Shown here piece after piece: positions 1-6,367 of a stretch of 6,855 nt of DNA. A program made the translations under genes and the position numbers. This stretch comes from Actinomycetota bacterium. GTDB lineage: Bacteria; Actinomycetota; Acidimicrobiia; Acidimicrobiales; Ilumatobacteraceae. The notes beneath the pieces were generated by a model. It worked only from the letters and a program-made list of their open reading frames with translations, had not been told where the DNA came from and ran no database searches. The DNA lies in the NCBI GenBank assembly GCA_018882725.1, contig VERK01000122.1:1-6855 (forward strand), given 5' to 3'. How positions within the stretch are numbered: position 1 is the first letter of the stretch; the number at the start of each line of letters is the position of its first letter.

Positions 1-2029
1 GGCCCGGGCCGAGGCTCTGCAGTTGGCGCTCGACAGCGCCCGGGCGCGAGCCGGTGCCGAAGTGTTGCGTGACGTGTCCGGTGTCGTCGGTGCCCTACTC
101 GACGTGATCGAGATCGACGACGGCTGGGGTGAGGCGGTCGAAGCGGCTCTTGGTGAAGCGGTGTCGGCCGTCGTCGTCGATGATCCAGCCGCGGCGCGCC
201 GGGCGATCGAGCGACTGCGCACATCGACCGCAAGTGGTGCGGTTCTCGCGTTGGGTGCGCGTGCGGTGGCTCTGGCCTCCGTGCCGACTGGAACCCAGGC
301 GGTGCGACCGCACGTTCGTGGACGCCGACCCGGTGTGGACGGTCTGCTCGATGCGCTGCTGGCGCGGGCGGTGCGTGTCACCGACTGGACCACCGCAGTC
401 GACGTGGTGATCGCCGATCCGTCGCTCGTGGCCGTCACTGGCGATGGAGATCGTTTCACGGCTTCGGGCTGGCGCATCGGTACCGGTGGTGGGGGAGCCA
501 CGGCGGCTGCGCTCGAAGAAGCGACGTCGCGCGCCGAATCGGCGGCGGCGAATCTCGCACGGCGTGACGACGAAGTTCGCGCGGCCGCCATCGAGCAGCA
601 AGTGGCTCGTCAGCAGGAAGCCGACGGCAAGAAGAAGCTCGACGCCAACGACGCGTCGTTCACTGCGGCATCCGAGGCCTTGGCACGCGTGCAAAGTGAG
701 CGGCGCGAACAAGGATCCGAAGTGGAAGGCCTCGATGTCACACGTCGTGACCTCGAAGAGCGGCTCAACGGCCAGCGTTCGCGCGTGGCCGAACTCGAAC
801 GGGTGCTACCCACGCTCGAACGTGACGAAGCGGCCGAAGCCGAAGCCGCGCGCGTGCGTGGTGAGGCGCGGGCGTCGCTCGATGCCAAGGCAGCTCTGTT
901 GTCGGGCCGCCGTCGTGATCTCGAGGTGCGATCGGCCGGACTCCTCGAGCGTCGCCAGTTCCTGGAGGCCCGTTTGGCCGATGCCGAGCGTCGTCTGGAG
1001 GCTGACGCCGCCGCTCGCAGTGAAGTGGCTTCGCATCGCGAGCGCATCGAGCGCATCATTCGTGCCACCGATCGACTGAGCGCGATCGTGGAAGGCCATC
1101 GTCAGCGCATCGAGGTTCGTCTGGCCGATCTGCACGAGCGCCGCCGCCGCCAGAGTGACGAAGTGCGCGAGTTGGCGTCACGACTCGACTCGATGCGCAA
1201 GGCCCGTTCGAGCGCCGAGCGTGAACTCGAAGAAGTTCGTGAACTGTCTCGGCGCGGAGAGCTCGAGGAAGCCGAAACGAAGTTGCGACTCGAGACGACG
1301 GTCGAGACCTTGCGACGCGATCTCGACGTCGAGCCGAGTGTGGCCGAAGCAGCCGAGATGCCCTCGTTGCCGGAGGGAACCAACCCGCTCGCACGGGTGC
1401 GCGAACTCGAACGTGAGCTGCGCCTCATGGGTCCGATCAACCCCTTGGCGCTTCAGGAGTTCACCGAGTTGCAGGAACGCCACACCTTCCTCGAAGCCCA
1501 GCTCGAGGACGTGCGCAACACGCGCCGCGAGTTGATGCGGGTGATCCAGGCGATCGACACCGAGATCCAGCAGGTCTTCGCCGCGGCCTACGCCGACGTG
1601 AGCACCAACTTCACGCAGTTGTTCGCCATGTTGTTCCCGGGCGGAACCGGTCGACTCGTTCTGACCAACCCCGACGACCTGCTCAACACAGGCATCGAAG
1701 TCGAAGCCAAGCCGAGCGGCAAGAACGTCAAGAAGTTGAGTTTGCTGTCGGGTGGCGAGCGCAGCCTCACGGCCCTCGGATTCCTGTTCGCCGTGTTCCG
1801 CAGTCGTCCGTCGCCGTTCTACGTGATGGACGAAGTAGAGGCGGCGCTCGACGACGTGAACCTGCATCGCTTTCTCGGTCTCGTGAACGAGTTCCGCAAG
1901 GACGCTCAGCTCATCATCGTGAGCCACCAGAAGCGCACGATGGAGGCCGGCGACTGCCTGCTCGGCGTCACGATGCAGCCTGGTGGTTCGTCGAAGGTCG
2001 TGACCGAGAAGAGCAGCGCATCGTCCTGA
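1..2029 (+). CDS. smc: Chromosome segregation protein SMC, C-terminal part (5' end outside window)
   Basis: SMC is an ATPase that dimerises through a hinge and, with ScpA and ScpB, organises and segregates the chromosome. The reading frame is open from base 2 and gives 675 residues. A full SMC has about 1150-1200, so the N-terminal Walker A lobe and first coiled coil lie upstream. Visible parts in order: the hinge (about residues 25-160, opening with GVVG at 80-91 and closing near a glycine run at about 487-498); a long charged heptad-like coiled coil (about 165-470, rich in E, R, L and A); and the C-terminal ATPase lobe. That lobe has the family stretch LMGPINPLAL, the ABC signature LSGGE (1745-1759), Walker B FYVMDE (1817-1834) with catalytic Glu, a D-loop (ALDD), and the switch His of IIVSHQK (His codon 1925-1927), followed by the typical GVTMQ ending. 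No frameshift is seen. The first codons are mid-gene, so no start is called. The identification is very secure. Confidence 0.97.
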   Translation, partial: ARAEALQLALDSARARAGAEVLRDVSGVVGALLDVIEIDDGWGEAVEAALGEAVSAVVVDDPAAARRAIERLRTSTASGAVLALGARAVALASVPTGTQAVRPHVRGRRPGVDGLLDALLARAVRVTDWTTAVDVVIADPSLVAVTGDGDRFTASGWRIGTGGGGATAAALEEATSRAESAAANLARRDDEVRAAAIEQQVARQQEADGKKKLDANDASFTAASEALARVQSERREQGSEVEGLDVTRRDLEERLNGQRSRVAELERVLPTLERDEAAEAEAARVRGEARASLDAKAALLSGRRRDLEVRSAGLLERRQFLEARLADAERRLEADAAARSEVASHRERIERIIRATDRLSAIVEGHRQRIEVRLADLHERRRRQSDEVRELASRLDSMRKARSSAERELEEVRELSRRGELEEAETKLRLETTVETLRRDLDVEPSVAEAAEMPSLPEGTNPLARVRELERELRLMGPINPLALQEFTELQERHTFLEAQLEDVRNTRRELMRVIQAIDTEIQQVFAAAYADVSTNFTQLFAMLFPGGTGRLVLTNPDDLLNTGIEVEAKPSGKNVKKLSLLSGGERSLTALGFLFAVFRSRPSPFYVMDEVEAALDDVNLHRFLGLVNEFRKDAQLIIVSHQKRTMEAGDCLLGVTMQPGGSSKVVTEKSSASS

Positions 2030-2045
2030 TAGACACGTCTGTGGA

Positions 2046-3236
2046 ATGAACGCTCAGACGCTGATCATCGTCCTGCTCGTGGTGGCCGTGGTGTTCGGCC
2101 TCGGTGTGGTGGTCGTCAACCGACGGCGAGCCACACCAGTACCCCCCGAGACCCCACCGACCGACAACAGGGCACCGGAAATCCGCTCGGCACCGCCGCG
2201 CATCGAACCACCGATCGTCGAAGTCGGTGATGCCGAGGCTGTCGTCATCGAGCGAGTCGTCGAACCGGTCGTCGAACCGGTCGTCGAACCTGTCGTCGAA
2301 CCTGTCGTCGAAGAACGGGCGCCGTCGTTTCGTGAGCGCATGGGCAAGGCCGCTGCGGCCATGGCCGGAGTCCTCGGCGGTGTCCGTTCGCGTCAGAACA
2401 TCGGCAACGACACCTGGGACGATCTCGAAGAGGCACTACTACGCGCCGATGTGGGCATCGGCGTGACCACGGCTCTGCTCGACGGATTGCGCGAGCGGGT
2501 GAAAGCCAAGGCCATCTCGACCCCCGACGAACTCATCGCTGCGTTGGCGGCCGACATGTCGAGTCGCCTGCACGGTGCCGATCGCTCACTGCGATTCGAC
2601 GACTCACTCGCCGCATCCGGTCAGGTGAACGTGTGGTTGTTCGTGGGCGTGAACGGCGTCGGCAAGACCACCACCATCGGCAAGGTGGCGGCGCAGCAAG
2701 TGGCCGCGGGCCGTTCGGTGATCCTCGCCGCGGGCGATACGTTCCGCGCGGCGGCGGCCGAGCAACTCGGAACTTGGGCCGATCGCTCGGGCGCCGAACT
2801 GGTGCGTGGCGCCGAGGGCGGTGATCCGAGTTCGGTCATCTACGACGGTGTTCAGCGTGCGAACGCGAAAGGTGTGTCGTTGGTGTTGGGCGACACCGCC
2901 GGACGTCTGCAGAACAAGAGCAACCTGATGGAAGAGCTCCGCAAGGTGCGCCGTGTCGCGTCGAAGGAACCGGGTGTCGTGACCGAAGTTCTTCTCGTGA
3001 TCGATGCGACCACAGGCCAGAACGGGCTGGCTCAGGCCCGCGAGTTCACCGATGCGGCGGGCGTGACCGGAGTGGTGCTCACCAAACTCGACGGCTCGGC
3101 CAAAGGTGGCATCGTGTTCGCGATCGAAACCGAATTGGGTCTGCCAGTGAAATTGGTGGGTCTGGGCGAGTCGATCGCCGACCTGGTGGAATTCGATCCG
3201 AACGAGTTCGTGGGCGCCCTGCTCGACGTCTCGTGA
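2046..3236 (+). CDS. ftsY: Signal recognition particle receptor FtsY
   Basis: FtsY is the membrane-side SRP GTPase. It docks Ffh-bound ribosome complexes at the translocon and both GTPases then hydrolyse GTP. The protein has 396 residues. Residues 5-25 form one hydrophobic segment followed by RRR, an N-terminal membrane anchor of the kind seen in actinobacterial FtsY. Residues 28-92 are a Pro/Val/Glu-rich linker containing four VVEP units. Near 94-118 lies a basic amphipathic stretch, then the N-domain helices and the G domain: G1 GVNGVGKTTT (201-210), G2 DTFRAAAAEQL (231-241), G3 DTAGR (283-287), G4 TKLD (346-349) and G5 GLGE (372-375). The ATG lies 16 nt after the smc stop and puts the anchor at the N-terminus. 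There is no clear Shine-Dalgarno (only GTGGA abutting the ATG), so coupling to smc translation is plausible. The NG domain cannot be mistaken for Ffh: there is no M domain, and the G3 region continues LQNKSNLMEEL as in FtsY. Confidence 0.97.
   Translation: MNAQTLIIVLLVVAVVFGLGVVVVNRRRATPVPPETPPTDNRAPEIRSAPPRIEPPIVEVGDAEAVVIERVVEPVVEPVVEPVVEPVVEERAPSFRERMGKAAAAMAGVLGGVRSRQNIGNDTWDDLEEALLRADVGIGVTTALLDGLRERVKAKAISTPDELIAALAADMSSRLHGADRSLRFDDSLAASGQVNVWLFVGVNGVGKTTTIGKVAAQQVAAGRSVILAAGDTFRAAAAEQLGTWADRSGAELVRGAEGGDPSSVIYDGVQRANAKGVSLVLGDTAGRLQNKSNLMEELRKVRRVASKEPGVVTEVLLVIDATTGQNGLAQAREFTDAAGVTGVVLTKLDGSAKGGIVFAIETELGLPVKLVGLGESIADLVEFDPNEFVGALLDVS
2256..2312 (+). repeat. 12-bp tandem repeat inside ftsY encoding VVEP units
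   Basis: Four consecutive copies of GTCGTCGAACCK (K = G in the first two copies, T in the next two) occupy 2256-2303. A fifth, incomplete copy (2304-2312) passes into GAA. Each unit encodes Val-Val-Glu-Pro, residues 71-86 of FtsY. The period of 12 keeps the frame, so copy-number change would only lengthen or shorten the linker between the membrane anchor and the NG domain. Confidence 0.9.
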
Positions 3237-3289
3237 CGATTCGTGACGAGAACGGGAACCGGACACCCGTCACCGAACGTCAGAGTGCC

Positions 3290-3318
3290 ATGACTCGACT
3301 CACTACCAGCCGTACCGT
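3290..3318 (+). promoter_or_regulatory. Candidate promoter of the lipoprotein gene (leaderless)
   Basis: ATGACT (3290-3295, four of six matches to TTGACA) lies 17 nt before TACCGT (3313-3318, of the actinobacterial TANNNT form). The -10 ends 7 nt before the ATG at 3326, so transcription would begin at or next to the start codon. That agrees with the absence of a Shine-Dalgarno site there. It is a sequence match only; high-GC DNA gives chance TANNNT hits. Confidence 0.4.
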
Positions 3319-3325
3319 GATCCAC

Positions 3326-4783
3326 ATGGTTCGTCTCGTGCTCCCGATCGTTTCCGTGATCGCCCTCGTCGCCGCCTGCGGGGACGATCCCGATGGGGCC
3401 AACCCACCGATCATTCGTGCCACCAGCGGAACCGCGATGGCCGGAGCCGAGATGGCGGCCAACTCACCGATGGTGGGCGACAAGATGATGTATCGACCGG
3501 TCGAGTGGAAGTTCGTGATCGGTGGCGACTTGCCGGTCCTCGACTCGCCGGCCTGGGCCTGGGTGCTGGCGGCCGATCCGCGGCCGAGTGACGCCTCGTT
3601 GAACTTCCTCGTCGATTACTTCGACATCGCGGGTGAGTTCGCTGAGCGCACCGAAGGTGTGGGTGAGCCGTGGGAATACACGACGTGGATGGCCGGCTCG
3701 ACCGATGGTTCGGAACCGTCGATCAACGTGTCGAGCGACGCCATGTTGTCGTGGTGGTATTCGGCCGGTTACGGCAATGTCACCGCGATGCCCGAATGTG
3801 TACTTGCCGAACCGGTCGACCCGGCGGTGAGTGGCGACGCGAGCAGTGATGCTGTCGAACCCGCGGTGACGCCGATGCCGTGCGGCCCGGTCGAACCGCC
3901 GGTCGGTGTGCCGTCGAAGGACGAGGCGATCGCCGCGTTCCGCGAGATGGCGTCGGCGTTCGGATATTCCGCCGATGATCTAGTGATCGATGCGTGGGCC
4001 GACGACTGGAGCGCGAGTGTGACCGGATGGGTGCGCCTCGACGGTGTGCGCTCGCCGTTGTCGATGAGCGCGTCGTACGGCGAGAACGGTGAACTCACGT
4101 GGGCCAGTGGAGTCCTGGCCACACCGCAGAAGTTCGCCGAGTACCCGCGCGTCGGCACGTCGGCGGCGATCGAGCGCATGACCAACGAGTACAACGGCAT
4201 GTGGACCGGAACCGGCGGTCCGATGGCGCGCGGCGGCGGTGGAATCGCCATCGAACCGGCCATCGCGGTCGACGCGACCATCGGTCCGGTCTCTGAGCCG
4301 GTGACTCCCATCGAGCCGATGCCACCGGTCGACTCGGTTCCGGTCGAGCCGGAAACCATCACGGTCACGATCGAAGGCGTCGAAGAAGAACTCGTCTACG
4401 TGTGGAGTGAGGACGGCGCGGTGTATCTCGTGCCGGGCTACGCGTTCCTCGCCACCCAAGATGGTTACGAGTCGCGTTATCTCGTGTCGGCCATGCCCGA
4501 CGAGTACGTGCAGCAGGCCGAGGTGCCCGGCGACGTGACCACCGATACCGGTGTGCCCGGCACCGACGGCGCGGTCACGGGTGTCGACGTGCCGAAGGGA
4601 GCCGAGCAGGAACTGGTCGGGCTCACCGAGAAGGCGGCGGTAGAGGCTGGCGAAGCTCAGGGCTGGGTCGTGCGCGTGGTGGCTCGTGACGGCGAGGAGT
4701 TCCCGATCACGATGGACTATTCGACGGCCCGCGTGAATCTCACCGTGGTCGACGACATCGTGACCGAGGTGTATGTCGGCTGA
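3326..4783 (+). CDS. Secreted lipoprotein of unknown role with C-terminal eglin/potato inhibitor I-like domain
   Basis: I do not recognise the whole protein. From ATG 3326 it has 485 residues. Residues 1-18 are a lipoprotein signal peptide (short MVR n-region, hydrophobic core, lipobox VAAC with Cys18 as lipidation site), so the mature protein should be anchored outside the membrane. A Trp- and Tyr-rich region (about 55-155) follows, then Pro/Val/Glu linkers (about 162-195 and 310-343). Between them sits a folded stretch (about 196-295) containing GELTWASGVL. Only two other Cys are present (158 and 186), which may pair. The last ~55 residues begin ELVGLTEKAA and contain PITMDY and a terminal VYVG, aligning by eye with eglin c and potato inhibitor I. 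Met463-Asp464 would be P1-P1'. Alternative starts are ATG 3290 and GTG 3233. The latter overlaps the ftsY stop by GTGA but would bury the signal peptide behind 31 residues, so 3326 is preferred. It lies between the two SRP GTPase genes. Protease inhibition is inference. Confidence 0.8.
   Translation: MVRLVLPIVSVIALVAACGDDPDGANPPIIRATSGTAMAGAEMAANSPMVGDKMMYRPVEWKFVIGGDLPVLDSPAWAWVLAADPRPSDASLNFLVDYFDIAGEFAERTEGVGEPWEYTTWMAGSTDGSEPSINVSSDAMLSWWYSAGYGNVTAMPECVLAEPVDPAVSGDASSDAVEPAVTPMPCGPVEPPVGVPSKDEAIAAFREMASAFGYSADDLVIDAWADDWSASVTGWVRLDGVRSPLSMSASYGENGELTWASGVLATPQKFAEYPRVGTSAAIERMTNEYNGMWTGTGGPMARGGGGIAIEPAIAVDATIGPVSEPVTPIEPMPPVDSVPVEPETITVTIEGVEEELVYVWSEDGAVYLVPGYAFLATQDGYESRYLVSAMPDEYVQQAEVPGDVTTDTGVPGTDGAVTGVDVPKGAEQELVGLTEKAAVEAGEAQGWVVRVVARDGEEFPITMDYSTARVNLTVVDDIVTEVYVG
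4592..4780 (+). other. Eglin c / potato inhibitor I-like domain within the lipoprotein
   Basis: This region encodes the last 63 residues of the lipoprotein. Landmarks shared with eglin c, from memory of that family, are the opening VVG/LVG followed by a helix (LTEKAAVEAGEAQG), a strand (WVVRVVARDG), a loop PITMDY matching PVTLDL, then an Arg-containing strand (ARVNLTV), and a C-terminal hydrophobic-Gly end. In eglin c the loop is Val-Thr-Leu-Asp with Leu as P1. Here it is Ile-Thr-Met-Asp (Met codon 4712-4714). One loop-supporting Arg is in place, while the other two positions carry Ser and Asn, so inhibitory strength is uncertain. Confidence 0.6.
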
Positions 4784-4815
4784 TCGACAGCGCCCCGGTG
4801 GCTCGGCGACACGAT

Positions 4816-4824
4816 CGCTAGCCT
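4816..4824 (+). promoter_or_regulatory. Candidate -10 element of ffh
   Basis: CGCTAGCCT contains TAGCCT (4819-4824), a TANNNT -10. It ends 9 nt before the ffh ATG at 4834, which predicts a leaderless or near-leaderless mRNA. No convincing -35 is seen 16-18 nt upstream, and no Shine-Dalgarno lies before the ATG. The same nonamer, with A for G, precedes rpsP. Confidence 0.45.
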
Positions 4825-4833
4825 GACCTGACC

Positions 4834-6261
4834 ATGTTCGACAATCTGTCCGGCCGCTTCGAGGGGATCTTCAAGCGCATTCGTGGCAAAGGCCGCTTGT
4901 CGGAGGCCGATGTCGACGAGGTGTTGAAGGAGATTCGCACCGCGCTGCTCGAAGCCGACGTGAACGTCGGCGTCGTACGCAACGTCGTGGCTCGCATTCG
5001 CGAGGGAGCCGTCGGCATCGAGCAGTCGAAGGCTCTCGATCCCAGCCAGCAGATCGTCAAACTCGTCAACGCCGAGCTCACGGCGATTCTCGGCGGCGAG
5101 ACACTCAAGATCTCGTACGCGAGCAAGCCGCCCACCGTCATCCTCATGGCGGGTTTGCAGGGTTCGGGCAAGACCACCAACTCGGCCAAGTTGGCCCGCT
5201 GGTTCAAGTCGCAGGGACGTCATCCGCTCCTCGTCGGAGCCGACCTTCAGCGTCCGGCCGCCGTCGAACAGTTGCGCACCCTCGGTTCGCAGATCGACGT
5301 GCCGGTGTTCAGCGAACCCGGTGACCCGGTCACCACCGCCACACGCGGTCTGGCCGAGGCCCGCCGTCTGGGCAAGGACGTTCTCATCGTCGACACCGCT
5401 GGCCGCTTGGCCATCGACGACGAGATGATGGCCCAGATCCGTCAGATCTCCGATCAGATCACGCCTAACTACACGTTCCTCGTGATCGACGCGATGACCG
5501 GCCAGGACGCGGTCAACGTCGCCGAGGCGTTCCACGCCACTTTGCAGATCGACGGTGTGATCCTGTCGAAACTCGACGGTGACGCGCGCGGTGGTGCGGC
5601 GTTGTCGGTCAAGGAAGTGATCGGCCGTCCGATCGCGTTCGCCAGTACGGGCGAAAAGCTCGACGCGTTCGATCAGTTCCATCCCGATCGCATGGCCAGC
5701 CGCATCCTCGGCATGGGTGACGTCCTCACGCTCATCGAACAAGCCGAGAAGGCGTTCGAGAAAGATCAGGCCGAACAGGCCGCGGCTCGGCTCCTCGAGG
5801 GTGAGTTCACTCTCGACGACTTCCTCGAGCAGATGCAGTCGTTGAAGAAGATGGGCCCCCTCGGCGGTGTGCTCGGCATGTTGCCCGGAATGCCCAAGGA
5901 GTTGAAGAACGCGCAGATCGGTGACGACGACCTCAAGCCCATCGAGGCGATCATCCGATCGATGACACCCGACGAACGCCGCAAGCCCGAGATCATCAAC
6001 GGCAGTCGTCGTCAGCGCATCGCGCAGGGGAGTGGCCGTTCGATCGCCGAGGTCAATCGACTCGTCAAGCAGTTCTCCGAGATGCAGAAGATGATGAAGC
6101 GCATGGGTGGCATGGGCGGCGGCAAGAAGGGCAAGCGCGGTGGCTTGGGTGCCCTGGCCGGCCTGGCCGGAGGAATGGGCGCCGGACCCGGCGCCGGTCT
6201 GCCCGGACTCCCGGGTGCCGGCTCGGCACCGGGTGGATTTCCCTTCCCGCCGTCGCGCTGA
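4834..6261 (+). CDS. ffh: Signal recognition particle protein Ffh (SRP54)
   Basis: Ffh binds the SRP RNA and the hydrophobic signal sequences of nascent proteins and delivers the ribosome to FtsY. The protein has 475 residues. The N domain (1-95) starts MFDNLSGRFE, typical of the family, which fixes the ATG. The G domain has G1 GLQGSGKTT (107-115), G2 ADLQRPAA (136-143), G3 DTAGR (187-191), G4 SKLDG (245-249) and G5 STGEK (271-275). The M domain (about 296-424) has the finger-loop region KKMGPLGGVLGMLPG (338-352), the RNA-binding helix around INGSRRQRIA with GSG (399-401), and a Met-rich end (MQKMMKRMGGM). Residues 425-475 are a Gly/Pro/Lys-rich low-complexity tail, a common but variable feature of actinobacterial Ffh. 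The gene lies 50 nt after the lipoprotein stop, probably with its own promoter. No SRP RNA gene is in the window. Confidence 0.98.
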   Translation: MFDNLSGRFEGIFKRIRGKGRLSEADVDEVLKEIRTALLEADVNVGVVRNVVARIREGAVGIEQSKALDPSQQIVKLVNAELTAILGGETLKISYASKPPTVILMAGLQGSGKTTNSAKLARWFKSQGRHPLLVGADLQRPAAVEQLRTLGSQIDVPVFSEPGDPVTTATRGLAEARRLGKDVLIVDTAGRLAIDDEMMAQIRQISDQITPNYTFLVIDAMTGQDAVNVAEAFHATLQIDGVILSKLDGDARGGAALSVKEVIGRPIAFASTGEKLDAFDQFHPDRMASRILGMGDVLTLIEQAEKAFEKDQAEQAAARLLEGEFTLDDFLEQMQSLKKMGPLGGVLGMLPGMPKELKNAQIGDDDLKPIEAIIRSMTPDERRKPEIINGSRRQRIAQGSGRSIAEVNRLVKQFSEMQKMMKRMGGMGGGKKGKRGGLGALAGLAGGMGAGPGAGLPGLPGAGSAPGGFPFPPSR

Positions 6262-6267
6262 GGTCCT

Positions 6268-6297
6268 GGTCGGCGGGCGTTGGGGACGCCCGAGACC
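6268..6297 (+). terminator. Hairpin after ffh, possible factor-independent terminator lacking a U tract
   Basis: Seven nucleotides past the ffh stop, CGGGCGT (6274-6280) and ACGCCCG (6286-6292) form a perfect 7-bp stem with a 5-nt loop. GGTC (6268-6271) and GACC (6294-6297) extend it by 4 bp across a small GG/A internal loop. No T run follows, so it is not a classical intrinsic terminator. U-less hairpins of this kind have been proposed as terminators in actinobacteria. It also overlaps the -35 of the rpsP promoter. The structure is clear; its role is inferred. Confidence 0.45.
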
Positions 6298-6309
6298 CAC
6301 CGCTAACCT
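6280..6309 (+). promoter_or_regulatory. Candidate rpsP promoter
   Basis: TTGGGG (6280-6285) and TAACCT (6304-6309) are separated by 18 nt, which matches a housekeeping sigma promoter of TTGNNN / TANNNT form. Transcription would start near 6315-6318, leaving an untranslated leader of about 50 nt before the ATG at 6368. The -10 sits in the nonamer CGCTAACCT, nearly identical to that before ffh. An intervening hairpin and the separate promoter suggest rpsP is expressed apart from ffh. Confidence 0.5.
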
Positions 6310-6324
6310 CACAGGGTCCCCGTC

Positions 6325-6347
6325 CACGGATCATCCGCGGATCCGTG
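6325..6347 (+). promoter_or_regulatory. Leader hairpin in the rpsP 5' untranslated region
   Basis: CACGGATC (6325-6332) and GATCCGTG (6340-6347) are a perfect 8-bp inverted repeat with a 7-nt loop. GGGT (6314-6317) can pair with ACCC (6348-6351) to close an outer stem with a 7-nt bulge. The structure ends within two bases of the AGGAG ribosome binding site (6353-6357), a position suited to translational control. There is no T run directly after it. A regulatory role is inference. Confidence 0.5.
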
Positions 6348-6352
6348 ACCCC

Positions 6353-6357
6353 AGGAG
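6353..6357 (+). promoter_or_regulatory. Ribosome binding site of rpsP
   Basis: AGGAG lies 10 nt before the ATG at 6368. It is the only strong Shine-Dalgarno site seen in the window and fixes the rpsP start against a much longer open frame that runs through the end of ffh. Confidence 0.8.
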
Positions 6358-6367
6358 TTCTTCTTAC

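Noticed and set aside
1178..1927. A 249-codon minus-strand open frame across the SMC ATPase lobe
   Set aside because: It lies opposite the conserved LSGGE and Walker B region of smc. Its composition is that of an antisense shadow with no domain features.
2030..2045. Separate promoter for ftsY in the smc-ftsY gap
   Set aside because: The gap is 16 nt and no TANNNT at a suitable distance was seen, so cotranscription with smc is simpler.
3233..3325. GTG at 3233 as the lipoprotein start
   Set aside because: It would place 31 polar residues before a lipoprotein signal peptide and has no Shine-Dalgarno site. The GTGA overlap alone is weak evidence.
4782..4816. Possible terminator hairpin between the lipoprotein gene and ffh (GATCG/CGATC outer, CGCC/GGCG inner)
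   Set aside because: The stems are only 5 and 4 bp, separated by unpaired bases, with a 10-nt loop and no T tract. Such pairing is expected by chance in this base composition.
4717..6327. A 536-codon open frame on the minus strand across ffh
   Set aside because: It is antisense to an unmistakable ffh and its translation is Arg/His/Asp/Leu-rich low-complexity sequence typical of shadow frames in high-GC DNA. No recognisable domain is present.
6107..6367. N-terminal extension of bS16 by the open frame running through the end of ffh
   Set aside because: The extension overlaps ffh in another frame, is Arg/Pro/Trp-rich, and precedes a strong AGGAG site and the universal MAVK start of bS16.
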